Part shown: piece by piece, positions 1-7,679 of the stretch
How positions within the stretch are numbered: the stretch's first letter is position 1
Layout of the letters: every line of letters starts with the position of its first letter
From: Candidatus Gastranaerophilales bacterium
GTDB taxonomy: Bacteria; Cyanobacteriota; Vampirovibrionia; Gastranaerophilales; Gastranaerophilaceae
DNA: 50,832 nt
NCBI GenBank assembly: GCA_017415185.1
Contig: JAFQHZ010000019.1
Location: 1-50,832 of the forward strand
Reading direction: 5' to 3'
Position numbers and translations under genes: made by a program
Notes under the pieces: model-generated
Databases searched by the model: none
What the model was told of the DNA's origin: nothing
Seen by the model: only the letters and a program-made list of their open reading frames with translations

Positions 1-154
1 CAGAGAGGACTTTTTTGTATAGGGTTTTAAGGGCTTTTTCTTTAAATTCTGCAGGTTTTAGGGTTGTTATCATGATTGTTGCTATGATACCGAGGATTGT
101 CATAACTAATATTGCTTCTGCCATGGTGAAGGCTTTATTGAATGCATTTTTCAT
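1..154 (-). CDS. Type IV prepilin-like protein, 5' part only
   Basis: Leftward reading frame that runs off the window edge; about 51 codons are visible. It opens with a short basic leader (MKNAFNKA) followed by FTMAEAILVMTILGIIAT, the class III (prepilin) signal: cleavage is expected between Ala8 and Phe9, Glu is at +5, and a hydrophobic helix follows. The -1 residue is Ala rather than the usual Gly, as in the other prepilin of this window at 13916-15328. AAGGAG lies 7 bases before the ATG, which fixes the start. The product would be processed by a prepilin peptidase such as that at 18773-19777 and assembled into a pilus or pseudopilus. The C-terminal part lies outside the window, so the subtype cannot be given. 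Confidence 0.8.
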   Translation of the reverse strand, partial: MKNAFNKAFTMAEAILVMTILGIIATIMITTLKPAEFKEKALKTLYKKVLS

Positions 155-163
155 GATAACTCC

Positions 164-416
164 TTTTTAGGTTCCTGCACAAGGGGTATGGTTCCGTGCT
201 TGCCGCCTGCTCAACGCAGCCGCCGTCGCACTTCACAATGCTTTAGCCGTTGGCGTTAGGTTACGGATAAAGTAGTCCCGTGAACACCTTGTGCCTTAGA
301 CTTCGCTTAACAAGTGCGCACAAACGCACTAAGTTTGCTCGTCAAAGGTATTCTAATATATATATATATATTAGAAGTGGAAAACAAGAATTTAGGGCAA
401 ATGGGGGAGAAAGTTA
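164..416 (-). repeat. Dispersed intergenic repeat, left copy (inverted relative to the right end)
   Basis: The reverse complement of this stretch aligns closely with the last 220 bases of the window (50611-50832). Shared blocks include an (AT)n tract, CTTTGACGAGC, TTGTGCGCACTTG, GCGAAGTCTAAGGCACAAGG, ACGGGACTACTTTATCCGTA and CTAACGCCAACGGCTAAAGC. Similarity fades on the prepilin side at about 164-235, where this copy carries a different GC-rich segment. It is much richer in GC than the flanking genes except for the AT tract. No coding frame or transposase is seen. It lies in the 414-base gap between the prepilin and rpsB. Confidence 0.8.
351..376. repeat. Perfect 26-base AT palindrome
   Basis: TTCTAA, then alternating TA, then TTAGAA form a perfect palindrome able to make a cruciform or RNA hairpin. 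It lies inside the left dispersed repeat. The right copy keeps the AT run and the TTAGAA arm at about 50657-50677, but the other arm is GAAAT. Confidence 0.75.
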
Positions 417-426
417 ATTGCTGATT

Positions 427-455
427 TTGACTTGCATTTGAACCATGTTTAAAAT
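427..455 (+). promoter_or_regulatory. Promoter candidate for rpsB-tsf
   Basis: TTGACT at 427-432 and TAAAAT at 450-455 are separated by 17 bases, about 115 bases before the rpsB start. This is a close match to the sigma-70 consensus. The transcript would carry a leader of roughly 105 bases, long enough for S2-type autoregulation, though I recognise no known leader motif in it. Confidence 0.6.
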
Positions 456-568
456 AAAATTTTATTGTTATTAGATTACCTTTCCGTAAATTACTTCCAA
501 ATGGCATTTTAGCCAGCCCAAAAGCCTAGGGGTCAGGATAAAAACGGAAAAAGAAAGGACAAGAAACT

Positions 569-1324
569 ATGGCTGTTGCTACTTTAGTAGAATTATTAGA
601 TGCTGGTGTTCACTTTGGTCACCAAACTCAAAAATGGAATCCAAAAATGAAACAATACATTTTTGGCGCAAAAAATGGTATTTACATTATCGACTTAAGA
701 AAAACTTCTGACTTATTAGACGCTGCTTATGATGCAGTTAGAAAAGTTGCTTCTCAAGGTAGAAATGTTTTATTTGTTGGTACTAAAAAACAAGCTGTTG
801 ATGTTATTGCTCAAGAAGCTACAAGATGTGGTTCATACTATATCAATCGTCGTTGGTTGGGTGGTATGATGACTAACTTTGAAACAATTCGTGGCAGAGT
901 AAACAAATTAAGAGAATTAGAAGCTTTCTTGGAATCTGGTGCAGCTAATAAACTTCCTAAAAAAGAAGTTGCTCAATTAAATAGACAACTTGCAAAATTG
1001 TCTAAAACATTGGGCGGTATTAAAGAAATGAAAGGTATGCCTGACATTTTGGTTGTAGTTGATCAAAAGAAAGAATTAATTGCAATTAAAGAAGCTAATA
1101 AACTTGGTATTCCTGTTGTATGTTTAGCTGATACTAATGCAGACACTGATGGTATTGACTATATCATTCCTGGTAATGATGACGCTCTTCGTTCAATCAA
1201 ATTAATTGCTTCAAAATTAGCTGACGCTGTTTTAGAAGGTAAAGAATTAAGAGCTAATAATGCTAAAACAACTGGAAAAATTGAAAAAGTTGTTGCAGCT
1301 GACGCAAACGCTGTTGAAGCGTAA
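569..1324 (+). CDS. rpsB: 30S ribosomal protein S2
   Basis: Structural protein of the small ribosomal subunit. The 251 residues open with [20 protein letters not shown] and contain [12 protein letters not shown] and the [10 protein letters not shown] segment, all diagnostic of bacterial S2; the length is normal. A purine-rich site (AAAGAAAGGAC) precedes the ATG. The gene is followed 28 bases later by tsf, the usual rpsB-tsf order, and both end before the hairpin at 2241-2272. Assignment is secure. Confidence 0.98.
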   Translation: MAVATLVELLDAGVHFGHQTQKWNPKMKQYIFGAKNGIYIIDLRKTSDLLDAAYDAVRKVASQGRNVLFVGTKKQAVDVIAQEATRCGSYYINRRWLGGMMTNFETIRGRVNKLRELEAFLESGAANKLPKKEVAQLNRQLAKLSKTLGGIKEMKGMPDILVVVDQKKELIAIKEANKLGIPVVCLADTNADTDGIDYIIPGNDDALRSIKLIASKLADAVLEGKELRANNAKTTGKIEKVVAADANAVEA

Positions 1325-1352
1325 GATTAGATTAGAATTAGGAGAATAAACT

Positions 1353-2225
1353 ATGGAAATTAAAGCATCTATGGTAAAAGAACTAAGAGACAAAACTGGC
1401 GCTGGTATGATGGACGCTAAAAAAGCTCTTGTTGAAACCAATGGTGATATGGATAAAGCAGTTGAACTTTTAAGACAAAAAGGCATGGCTTCTGCTGATA
1501 AAAAAATGGGCAGAATTGCTGCTGAAGGCGTGATTGCTTCTGCAATTAATGGCAAAGTTGGCGCTATGGTTGAAGTAAACTGCGAAACTGATTTCGTTGC
1601 TAAAAATGAAGATTTTAAAGAATTTGCTGCTATGATGGCTCGTGCTGTTATCGCTCTTAATCCAAGTTCTGTTGAAGAATTGTTAGCAATGGATTGCCCA
1701 GAATGCAAAAAACAAATCGAAGAAGTAATCAAAGAAAAAATCGCTACAATTGGCGAAAAAATCACTATCAGAAGATTTGAAAGATATGACGTTGCAGGAT
1801 CTGTTAATACATATATTCACAATGGCAAAATCGGCGTTATGGTTGAAGTAACTGGAGATGCTGATGAAGCTTTAACAAAAGATGTATGTTTACACATTGC
1901 TTCAAATGCTCCTGAATTCGTTTCAAGAGAAGAAATTCCAGCTTCTGTTATCGAAGAAGAAAAACGTATTGAAATGGGTAAAGAAGATCTTGCTAATAAA
2001 CCTGAACAAATTAGAGAAAAAATTGTTGAAGGCAGAGTAAACAAATTAATGGCTCAACGTTGCTTATTAGAACAACCATTTGTTAAATCACCTGATGTAA
2101 CTGTTTCTCAATTGATTGAAGGCAAAACTCAAATCGTTAAATTTGACAGATATGTTCTTGGTGAAGGTCTTGAAAAAAGACAAGACAACTTCGCGCAAGA
2201 AGTAATGAGCCAAATTAACGGTTAA
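1353..2225 (+). CDS. tsf: Translation elongation factor Ts
   Basis: Guanine-nucleotide exchange factor that recycles EF-Tu in the cytoplasm. The N-terminal UBA-like domain (MVKELRDKTGAGMMDAKKAL, about residues 7-26) is followed by the EF-Tu contact motif CETDFVAKNEDF at about residues 76-87 and the two core subdomains. The 290 residues fit the family. The start has TTAGGAG 8 bases upstream. It is cotranscribed with rpsB and followed by a strong terminator. Confidence 0.98.
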   Translation: MEIKASMVKELRDKTGAGMMDAKKALVETNGDMDKAVELLRQKGMASADKKMGRIAAEGVIASAINGKVGAMVEVNCETDFVAKNEDFKEFAAMMARAVIALNPSSVEELLAMDCPECKKQIEEVIKEKIATIGEKITIRRFERYDVAGSVNTYIHNGKIGVMVEVTGDADEALTKDVCLHIASNAPEFVSREEIPASVIEEEKRIEMGKEDLANKPEQIREKIVEGRVNKLMAQRCLLEQPFVKSPDVTVSQLIEGKTQIVKFDRYVLGEGLEKRQDNFAQEVMSQING

Positions 2226-2240
2226 TAAATAAACAAATTC

Positions 2241-2272
2241 AAAAGAAGCCTTTGAAAAAAGGCTTCTTTTTT
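2241..2272 (+). terminator. Rho-independent terminator after tsf
   Basis: A ten-pair stem AAAAGAAGCC / GGCTTCTTTT with a 10-base loop is followed by further T residues, 16 bases after the tsf stop codon. Confidence 0.9.
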
Positions 2273-2298
2273 GTTACAAAAAATTTACAAAATATAAA
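2271..2298 (+). promoter_or_regulatory. Promoter candidate for the coiled-coil/EF-hand-like gene
   Basis: TTGTTA at 2271-2276 and TATAAA at 2293-2298 are 16 bases apart. The -35 sits in the T-tract of the tsf terminator, so the downstream gene probably forms its own unit. Confidence 0.45.
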
Positions 2299-2350
2299 GT
2301 ATTTTTAAAAAATGCCGTATTTTTTCATAAGGCGCATATTAGAGGAATGA

Positions 2351-4495
2351 ATGATGACAACTATTAACCCAAATTTGGATGTTCCAACAGTAACTACAAC
2401 AGCAGCCTCAACTGGTGCTGCGGCAACAAATGCCACTAATGGTTTATATGATGTTGTTAGGGATATTGATGGAGATACGATTAATTTTACAAATACAATT
2501 AAAAATGCGCAATCTCAAAAAGATAAAATAAATTCTGCTATTTCTGGAGAAGGTTTAAAGGCTAAAAGGGACGAAGTTGCCGAAGTTCTTGCAGCAATGG
2601 AAAAAGAAATTGAAAACATTGAGCAAAAAATTGCTGATGCAAAAAAGAATCTTGAAGATGCGCAGGAGCGATATCAAAACGCAATTGATGAAATTGAACG
2701 TTTAACAAATTTAAAAGAAAATGAACAAGAGAACCTAAAACGCTTAGAAGATCAATATAACGAATATAATTCAAAACACGAAGAAATTGCTCAGGAAATT
2801 TCCGCTCTTAATGATAGTATGGGTGATGTTAATAAAAAAATATCAAACTATACATCTCAATTAGAGCAAGAAACAAAATCTGCTCAAGAAAATGCCATTT
2901 GGGAAGCTTTGCATTCTTATGATGAAGAAAAAGATGGCCCTTATGAAGATTATTTGGCTTCTAAATTTGATGAAATTTGCCCTGATGGAAGATTGTCAGG
3001 CTTAATTTCAGATTTATCTGGTCAATCTAGTTCAGCTATTAAACAAATGGCAGGTTTACAGCTTGATTTGGGCAAATATAACGATATGCTTTCAACTTGT
3101 GAAATGCAGATTACAAATTCTAGGAGCTTGATTGTTGATTATACTAATCAAATTGCCCAAAATGAAACTGCAAAAGCAATGGCGAGTGATGATATTGATA
3201 AATATACATCTGAAGTTGAACATTTACAAACCGTTCAAAGAGATTACCCGCCAAAAATTGAAAGTTTAAGGTTCCAGCTTGCGGATTATGATTATTTAAT
3301 TTCTGAAAATTTCAAACCGATTTCTGATGAGGAATGGAAGTTTGTTGAAGATAATAACATTGATTTATCTGAAAAAATGGAAAATGGCGAACCTCGATAT
3401 ATCATTGCTCCTGGAATTAATGATAAACAATATCATATTTATGATATGTCTAAAGACGGTGCCTCAATTGTTCGACAAATGGGTGAAAATGGCGGTTTTG
3501 ATGTTATTCAAAATGGCAATGGTTATATGAGAAATTATGTGAACAAGCATAGCGAGCATGCTAAAATTGTGTTCACATTGGATGATTGCGATAATTTATC
3601 CTATAACAATGCATGTTATAGCACATCTTCTCCTTTGGCGTTTGATTTAAATGGCGATGGTGTTAAAACTTCGGGAACCATTATCAATTTTGATATTGAC
3701 GGCGATGGAGTTATGGATAGAATTAATGATGCAGCTGACGCAATTTTAGTCTTTGACGCAGATGGTGATGGCAAATCTGGTGAAAGCGGACTTGAGGTTT
3801 TTGGTGACAATACTGACTTAGATGGAGATGGCAAGGCTGATGGCTATAAAGACGGTTTTGAAGCTTTAAAAGCTCTTGCTCAAAAAGAAGGTTTGATCGG
3901 TGAAAACGATTCGCAACTTGATGCTGAAGATTTAAAATATTTGTCTGAAAAATTTGGTCTTGGCATAAAAACAAATGGATATAATTCTTCAACTCAATCA
4001 TTAGAAGATGTTGGAATCAGCCAAATTAATCTTTCTGAAACATCGCAAACAACATTGATTGATAATTTTGATGGTAACGGCAATCAATTAATGACTCAAA
4101 GCGGCGCAACTTTTGTTGTTAATGGCGAAGAAAGAGAATATGCTGATTTGTGGCACAGAAAATATGAAAATTCAGTTGGAAATTCTCAAGAATTTTTAAG
4201 TTTATCAATGGCTTCTCAATTACCAAAGGATTTATACAATCTTCGTTTTACAAATCATGATTCAATTACTGCAAAATATACTTCCCTTGCGGATAAAGCA
4301 ATGTTTGATGCTGATAGTGTAAATTTCTTTTCTCAATCAAAAATTGATGAATTAGAATCAAGCGCAAATAATGCAATGCGAAAAATGAAGGCTAATGATG
4401 TTGAAAGTTCTTCTGATTCTTCGCAAAACGAAGAAGTGCAAGAAAGTGCCACTGAGGAAGTCGAAGTTGAAATTCCGCAAGAAGAATTAATTTAA
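2351..4495 (+). CDS. Large coiled-coil protein with EF-hand-like Asp-rich repeats
   Basis: The product has 714 residues and no signal peptide or membrane segment. After a Thr/Ala-rich N-terminus, residues of about 55-320 are highly charged heptad sequence, a long coiled coil. Residues of about 425-530 carry Asp-rich loops: FDLNGDGVKTSG, FDIDGDGVMD, FDADGDGKSGE and TDLDGDGKADG. These are followed by FEALKALAQ and a GISQINL stretch. That order (PLxFDLxGDGV, EVFGDNT, GF.AL, GI..I) resembles the Ca-binding module found beside RTX repeats in secreted proteins of cyanobacteria and proteobacteria. The C-terminus is Ser/Glu-rich. Calcium binding and export are inferred. GAGG precedes two possible ATGs (2351, 2354). 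A smaller protein with similar loops is at 26118-26624. Confidence 0.75.
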   Translation: MMTTINPNLDVPTVTTTAASTGAAATNATNGLYDVVRDIDGDTINFTNTIKNAQSQKDKINSAISGEGLKAKRDEVAEVLAAMEKEIENIEQKIADAKKNLEDAQERYQNAIDEIERLTNLKENEQENLKRLEDQYNEYNSKHEEIAQEISALNDSMGDVNKKISNYTSQLEQETKSAQENAIWEALHSYDEEKDGPYEDYLASKFDEICPDGRLSGLISDLSGQSSSAIKQMAGLQLDLGKYNDMLSTCEMQITNSRSLIVDYTNQIAQNETAKAMASDDIDKYTSEVEHLQTVQRDYPPKIESLRFQLADYDYLISENFKPISDEEWKFVEDNNIDLSEKMENGEPRYIIAPGINDKQYHIYDMSKDGASIVRQMGENGGFDVIQNGNGYMRNYVNKHSEHAKIVFTLDDCDNLSYNNACYSTSSPLAFDLNGDGVKTSGTIINFDIDGDGVMDRINDAADAILVFDADGDGKSGESGLEVFGDNTDLDGDGKADGYKDGFEALKALAQKEGLIGENDSQLDAEDLKYLSEKFGLGIKTNGYNSSTQSLEDVGISQINLSETSQTTLIDNFDGNGNQLMTQSGATFVVNGEEREYADLWHRKYENSVGNSQEFLSLSMASQLPKDLYNLRFTNHDSITAKYTSLADKAMFDADSVNFFSQSKIDELESSANNAMRKMKANDVESSSDSSQNEEVQESATEEVEVEIPQEELI

Positions 4496-4524
4496 ACCAA
4501 GCTATTTTGTGATAATATTTATTT

Positions 4525-5085
4525 ATGAAAATAGTTTTAGCTTCAGCTTCTCCTAGAAGAAAAGGAATATTGCAAAATTTTGGCTATCAAGTTATTGTAA
4601 AGCCTTCTGGTTATGATGAAAAAATTAACGGATTGCTTTATTCTGATGATTTAGTCATTAATTGCGCTTTTCAAAAAGCTTTGGATGTTAAAAAACAAAT
4701 TGGTGATAGCGAATTAATTATTGCTGCTGATACTGTTGTTGTTAATAATGGAATTATTCTTGGTAAACCAAAAGATAAAAATGAAGCTTTTGAAATGTTG
4801 GATGAATTATCCAATAAAACACATTTTGTTGCAACTTCGATTTGTTTAATGTATCAAAATCAAGTTGTTAAGGGTGTTGAAAAAACGTTTGTGACATTCA
4901 GGAAACTTGAAAAAGAAGAAATTGAAAATTATATAAATACAAAAAACCCTCTTGATAAAGCAGGAAGCTATGGAATTCAAGACGAGGGTTTTGATTTTGC
5001 TATAAAGCTAAGCGGAGAATTGGATAACGTTATTGGTTTTCCAATGAAATTATTCAAAGAATATTTGTTAAAATTGGTTATTTAG
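4525..5085 (+). CDS. maf: Maf family nucleoside triphosphate pyrophosphatase
   Basis: House-cleaning enzyme that hydrolyses non-canonical or modified (d)NTPs to monophosphate and pyrophosphate. The 186 residues begin MKIVLASASPRRKGILQNFG, the family signature with the conserved SxSPRR loop. AADTVV with its catalytic Asp is at about residues 67-72, LGKPKDKNEAFEML follows, and the C-terminal KAGSYGIQDEG motif is present. Length is typical. Its last 18 bases overlap the 3' end of the opposite-strand gene at 5068. The exact substrate (dTTP/UTP versus m7GTP type) cannot be told from the sequence. Confidence 0.93.
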   Translation: MKIVLASASPRRKGILQNFGYQVIVKPSGYDEKINGLLYSDDLVINCAFQKALDVKKQIGDSELIIAADTVVVNNGIILGKPKDKNEAFEMLDELSNKTHFVATSICLMYQNQVVKGVEKTFVTFRKLEKEEIENYINTKNPLDKAGSYGIQDEGFDFAIKLSGELDNVIGFPMKLFKEYLLKLVI

Positions 5086-6039
5086 GTAGGCTGCAAATTG
5101 CTCAAGTTCCATTTCTGCAGCACCAGACATTAATCTTTCTTGAACAAGGAAATTTTTGCCTTCAACTTCAAAAATGCGAGTGAATAATAATAATGCCATT
5201 GATAAAGTCGAAAGCTCCAAGCCTCTTCCTTGCAGTTTTATGTGTTTAACGCCTGATCCAACCAATTTTTCAATGGTTTTTCTGTCATGTGAAACACAGC
5301 TATTATATGCAATTTTGCCATCAGTTATTTCGTCATGAACGCATTGAAAAACCCCATTTTCTTCTATGCAATCTTCTGTTACTCGGTAATGCTCCATTGC
5401 TTTTGGGCAGTTTTTAACACATCTTTGATTTACTAGTATTTCAACTCTAGATATATCATCAAGTAATGAAGGGTTTTCTAGTAATGGACCCATAGAATAT
5501 TCTGGTCTTACTACAACTAAATCATATTCTTTTAATAATTTATTGTAATGATTTGTTTCGTTTTCAACTGACCAATTTTTAGCATTTTCCCCTTGAAATT
5601 TTTCTTGAGATTTAATAACCGAAGCAACCATATATGCGTTTGGGTCTTTTTCTTTGATGTAATTTTTTAATAGCTCAGAATACACAATAAAATGTGCTTT
5701 AAATTCAAGCGCCATATCTAATAAATAATTAGCATATTTATCATTTAAATCGTCTTTTGTTAATTGTGTTCTTGTGAATGTAAATGATGGAGTTATTCCG
5801 ACTTCTTTGCAATAATTGAAGATTTTTAATAAAGCCATTGGCTCAATTTCTTCTGTGATATTTGGTCGTCTGCCGCCAAACCAAGCCATTTTTGGACAAC
5901 CAAAACCATTAACTGGAGGAACGTCAATTCCAAACATTTTAAATAATTTGACGATTGTCCCCCAAACTGGCTCATATTGAAACATTAATGGTAGCGACCA
6001 AGTGATATCTTTTCCATATTTAAAAATTTTATCTTCCAT
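5068..6039 (-). CDS. Cysteine-containing barrel-type protein, distantly like the U32 family (uncertain)
   Basis: The product has 323 residues and no signal peptide. Features seen: FGCPKMAWFGGRRP near residue 48, a central LVNQRCVKNCPKAMEHY with two Cys (about residues 205-222), then EDC, FQC and YNSCVSHD, and near the C-terminus VKHIKLQGRGLE. The closely spaced Cys residues and the xIKxxGR strand resemble U32 peptidase-like barrels such as UbiU/UbiV/YhbU, some of which bind an Fe-S cluster; I would not claim more than fold-level similarity. AAAGG lies 7 bases before the start. It begins 12 bases after the SecA-like gene and is probably cotranscribed with it. Its 3' end overlaps maf by 18 bases. 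Confidence 0.5.
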   Translation of the reverse strand: MEDKIFKYGKDITWSLPLMFQYEPVWGTIVKLFKMFGIDVPPVNGFGCPKMAWFGGRRPNITEEIEPMALLKIFNYCKEVGITPSFTFTRTQLTKDDLNDKYANYLLDMALEFKAHFIVYSELLKNYIKEKDPNAYMVASVIKSQEKFQGENAKNWSVENETNHYNKLLKEYDLVVVRPEYSMGPLLENPSLLDDISRVEILVNQRCVKNCPKAMEHYRVTEDCIEENGVFQCVHDEITDGKIAYNSCVSHDRKTIEKLVGSGVKHIKLQGRGLELSTLSMALLLFTRIFEVEGKNFLVQERLMSGAAEMELEQFAAYLNNQF

Positions 6040-6051
6040 TTTTTAACCTTT

Positions 6052-7617
6052 TTATGAATTATTTTCTTCTGTTATTTCTTCGTTTTCTTTATTTTCTTCG
6101 TTTTGTGATTCTTCTTGTTTATCTTGAATTGTGTCAAAATAAAGAACTTCACTTGTTTGTTTGATTAATTTTTTTGTTGCATATTTTCTTAAATAGAATA
6201 AAAATTTTGCAAATATATTAAAAAGTGTTTCGTTTTCTTTGTTGTTTTGTTTTTTAAATAGGTTTATATTGTTTAATTTTAGCGAATTATAGACTTCGTC
6301 TTCTGCGCTATTATAAAAATATATGTTTTTTATTGGAATATTTGAATAATTTTTTAATATTGCATATTCGTGTTTAAGTTCGCAATAATGGCTTGTGAAA
6401 ATTAAATTTATTCCGCCTTTGTCTTGAATTAGTGCAATATTTTTTTTACATAATTCTTTTTGTTGTGCTATTTCTTTTTTTAATTTTTCTTTGTAAAAAT
6501 TAGAATCGGCGTCTGTGTTTGTTTTGTATGTATTTATTCTAGCAATTTCTTCCCAATCTCCGCCTAATTTTGCTTCAATGCTAGAGTTTAAATTATTTGT
6601 AATTATACTGATTTTGTTTGGCGTTAAAATTGTGAGCAGATTTTCGTCAGTAATATCAATAAAATTATCAATTAAAGGAATTTCTATATCTTTTAGTGTT
6701 AAATAATGACAAAGAAATTCTAAATCTTGCGGATTTTCAACGTCTATTATTGCTGTTTCTTTGTTTTGAATTAATTCTTCAATTTGTCTTGCAAGATGTT
6801 TTATTTTATCGGATTTGTTTGTATAGAAAAATTCGTTTGAATTTTTGATTTTTTCGTTTATTTCTTTGTCTTTTGATAAAATTTTTGTTTTAATTTTGTA
6901 ATTTTTTTCAATTTTTTTATTCTCAAACGACAAACTAGCAGAAACTCCAACGATATTTTTGTATAGTTTGATGAATTTTTTAACTTCTATTTCATTTGGG
7001 CTAAATTCGCTTATATCTGCCTTTAGGGTATTTTTTTCGTAATCATATATTATTTTGTCGATGTCAAATATGAAAACGTTTTCAATTTTAAAATTTGGTC
7101 TTTGGGCTACTTTTTGCGTGTTTATATTGCAAATATATTCCCAAATTATTCTTTTCCAATCTGAAAATATTATGTTTGCATCAAATACAGCAAATTTTGT
7201 TATTGCATTACTTTTAAAAATTAAATTAAACGCCGCTTTGATTCCTAATGTTTCATATAATTTGTTTGATTGAAGATAATATTTTCTTGCTAAAAAATCG
7301 TCAATAAATAAAACATGAACTTGCTCATCGATTGAATCTTTTATTGCTGAATATAATAAAAAAGAATAAAATGCTTCTGTGTTTGAAATGTCTATGCTTG
7401 TATTGTTTAAATAAAAATTTAATTTTTCTAAATCGTTAATATTAATTTCATATTCATATACTTGCTTAATTGCTTCAATTGTTACAAGAAGAATGTTTTT
7501 TAAATTTTGGTTTTCTTTATCTTTTTTTAAATTAATATACTCTTCTTTTAGTTGTTCAATTGAAAAATTTTCGTATTTTTTTGAATTTAATAAGTCTTCG
7601 TTTAATATTTTTTTCAT
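6052..7617 (-). CDS. SecA-derived pseudo-ATPase (degenerate SecA-like protein)
   Basis: About 521 residues against roughly 800-900 for SecA. By eye it follows SecA collinearly: FSIEQLKEEY... EAIKQVYEYE matches the SecA N-terminus, QVHVLFIDDFLARK matches GVHVVTVNDYLAxR, FIFDIDKIIYD matches the DEVDSILID Walker B, FIKLYKNIVGVSASLS matches YFRxYxKLxGMTGTA, IEAKLGGDWEEIAR matches DIKLGGNxE, and NIYFYNSAEDEV matches SRFYLSxEDxL. The catalytic pieces are gone: TEAFY stands where GEGKT should be, and LKNYSNIPIKN replaces RGRSGRQGD. No C-terminal zinc tail exists; the end is a Glu/Asn-rich tail. It should not hydrolyse ATP like SecA. The ATG at 7617 is used; a TTG at 7623 is possible. A role as adaptor in export is inference. 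Confidence 0.7.
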   Translation of the reverse strand: MKKILNEDLLNSKKYENFSIEQLKEEYINLKKDKENQNLKNILLVTIEAIKQVYEYEININDLEKLNFYLNNTSIDISNTEAFYSFLLYSAIKDSIDEQVHVLFIDDFLARKYYLQSNKLYETLGIKAAFNLIFKSNAITKFAVFDANIIFSDWKRIIWEYICNINTQKVAQRPNFKIENVFIFDIDKIIYDYEKNTLKADISEFSPNEIEVKKFIKLYKNIVGVSASLSFENKKIEKNYKIKTKILSKDKEINEKIKNSNEFFYTNKSDKIKHLARQIEELIQNKETAIIDVENPQDLEFLCHYLTLKDIEIPLIDNFIDITDENLLTILTPNKISIITNNLNSSIEAKLGGDWEEIARINTYKTNTDADSNFYKEKLKKEIAQQKELCKKNIALIQDKGGINLIFTSHYCELKHEYAILKNYSNIPIKNIYFYNSAEDEVYNSLKLNNINLFKKQNNKENETLFNIFAKFLFYLRKYATKKLIKQTSEVLYFDTIQDKQEESQNEENKENEEITEENNS

Positions 7618-7646
7618 ACTCAACTCTATTGTTTTCCTTATTAAAA

Positions 7647-7675
7647 ATTATAATGTTTAACGTTAAACTTGGCAA
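7647..7675 (-). promoter_or_regulatory. Promoter of the SecA-like gene with a palindrome in the spacer
   Basis: On the minus strand TTGCCA (7675-7670) and TATAAT (7652-7647) are exactly 17 bases apart. The spacer holds the perfect 14-base palindrome GTTTAACGTTAAAC (7655-7668), placed where a bound repressor would block RNA polymerase. The ABC ATPase stop codon (7680) lies just upstream. Confidence 0.65.
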
Positions 7676-7679
7676 TATA

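Noticed and set aside
307-507. 66-residue leftward frame upstream of rpsB
   Set aside because: It lies across the AT palindrome and repeat, has no ribosome-binding site and no protein-like composition.
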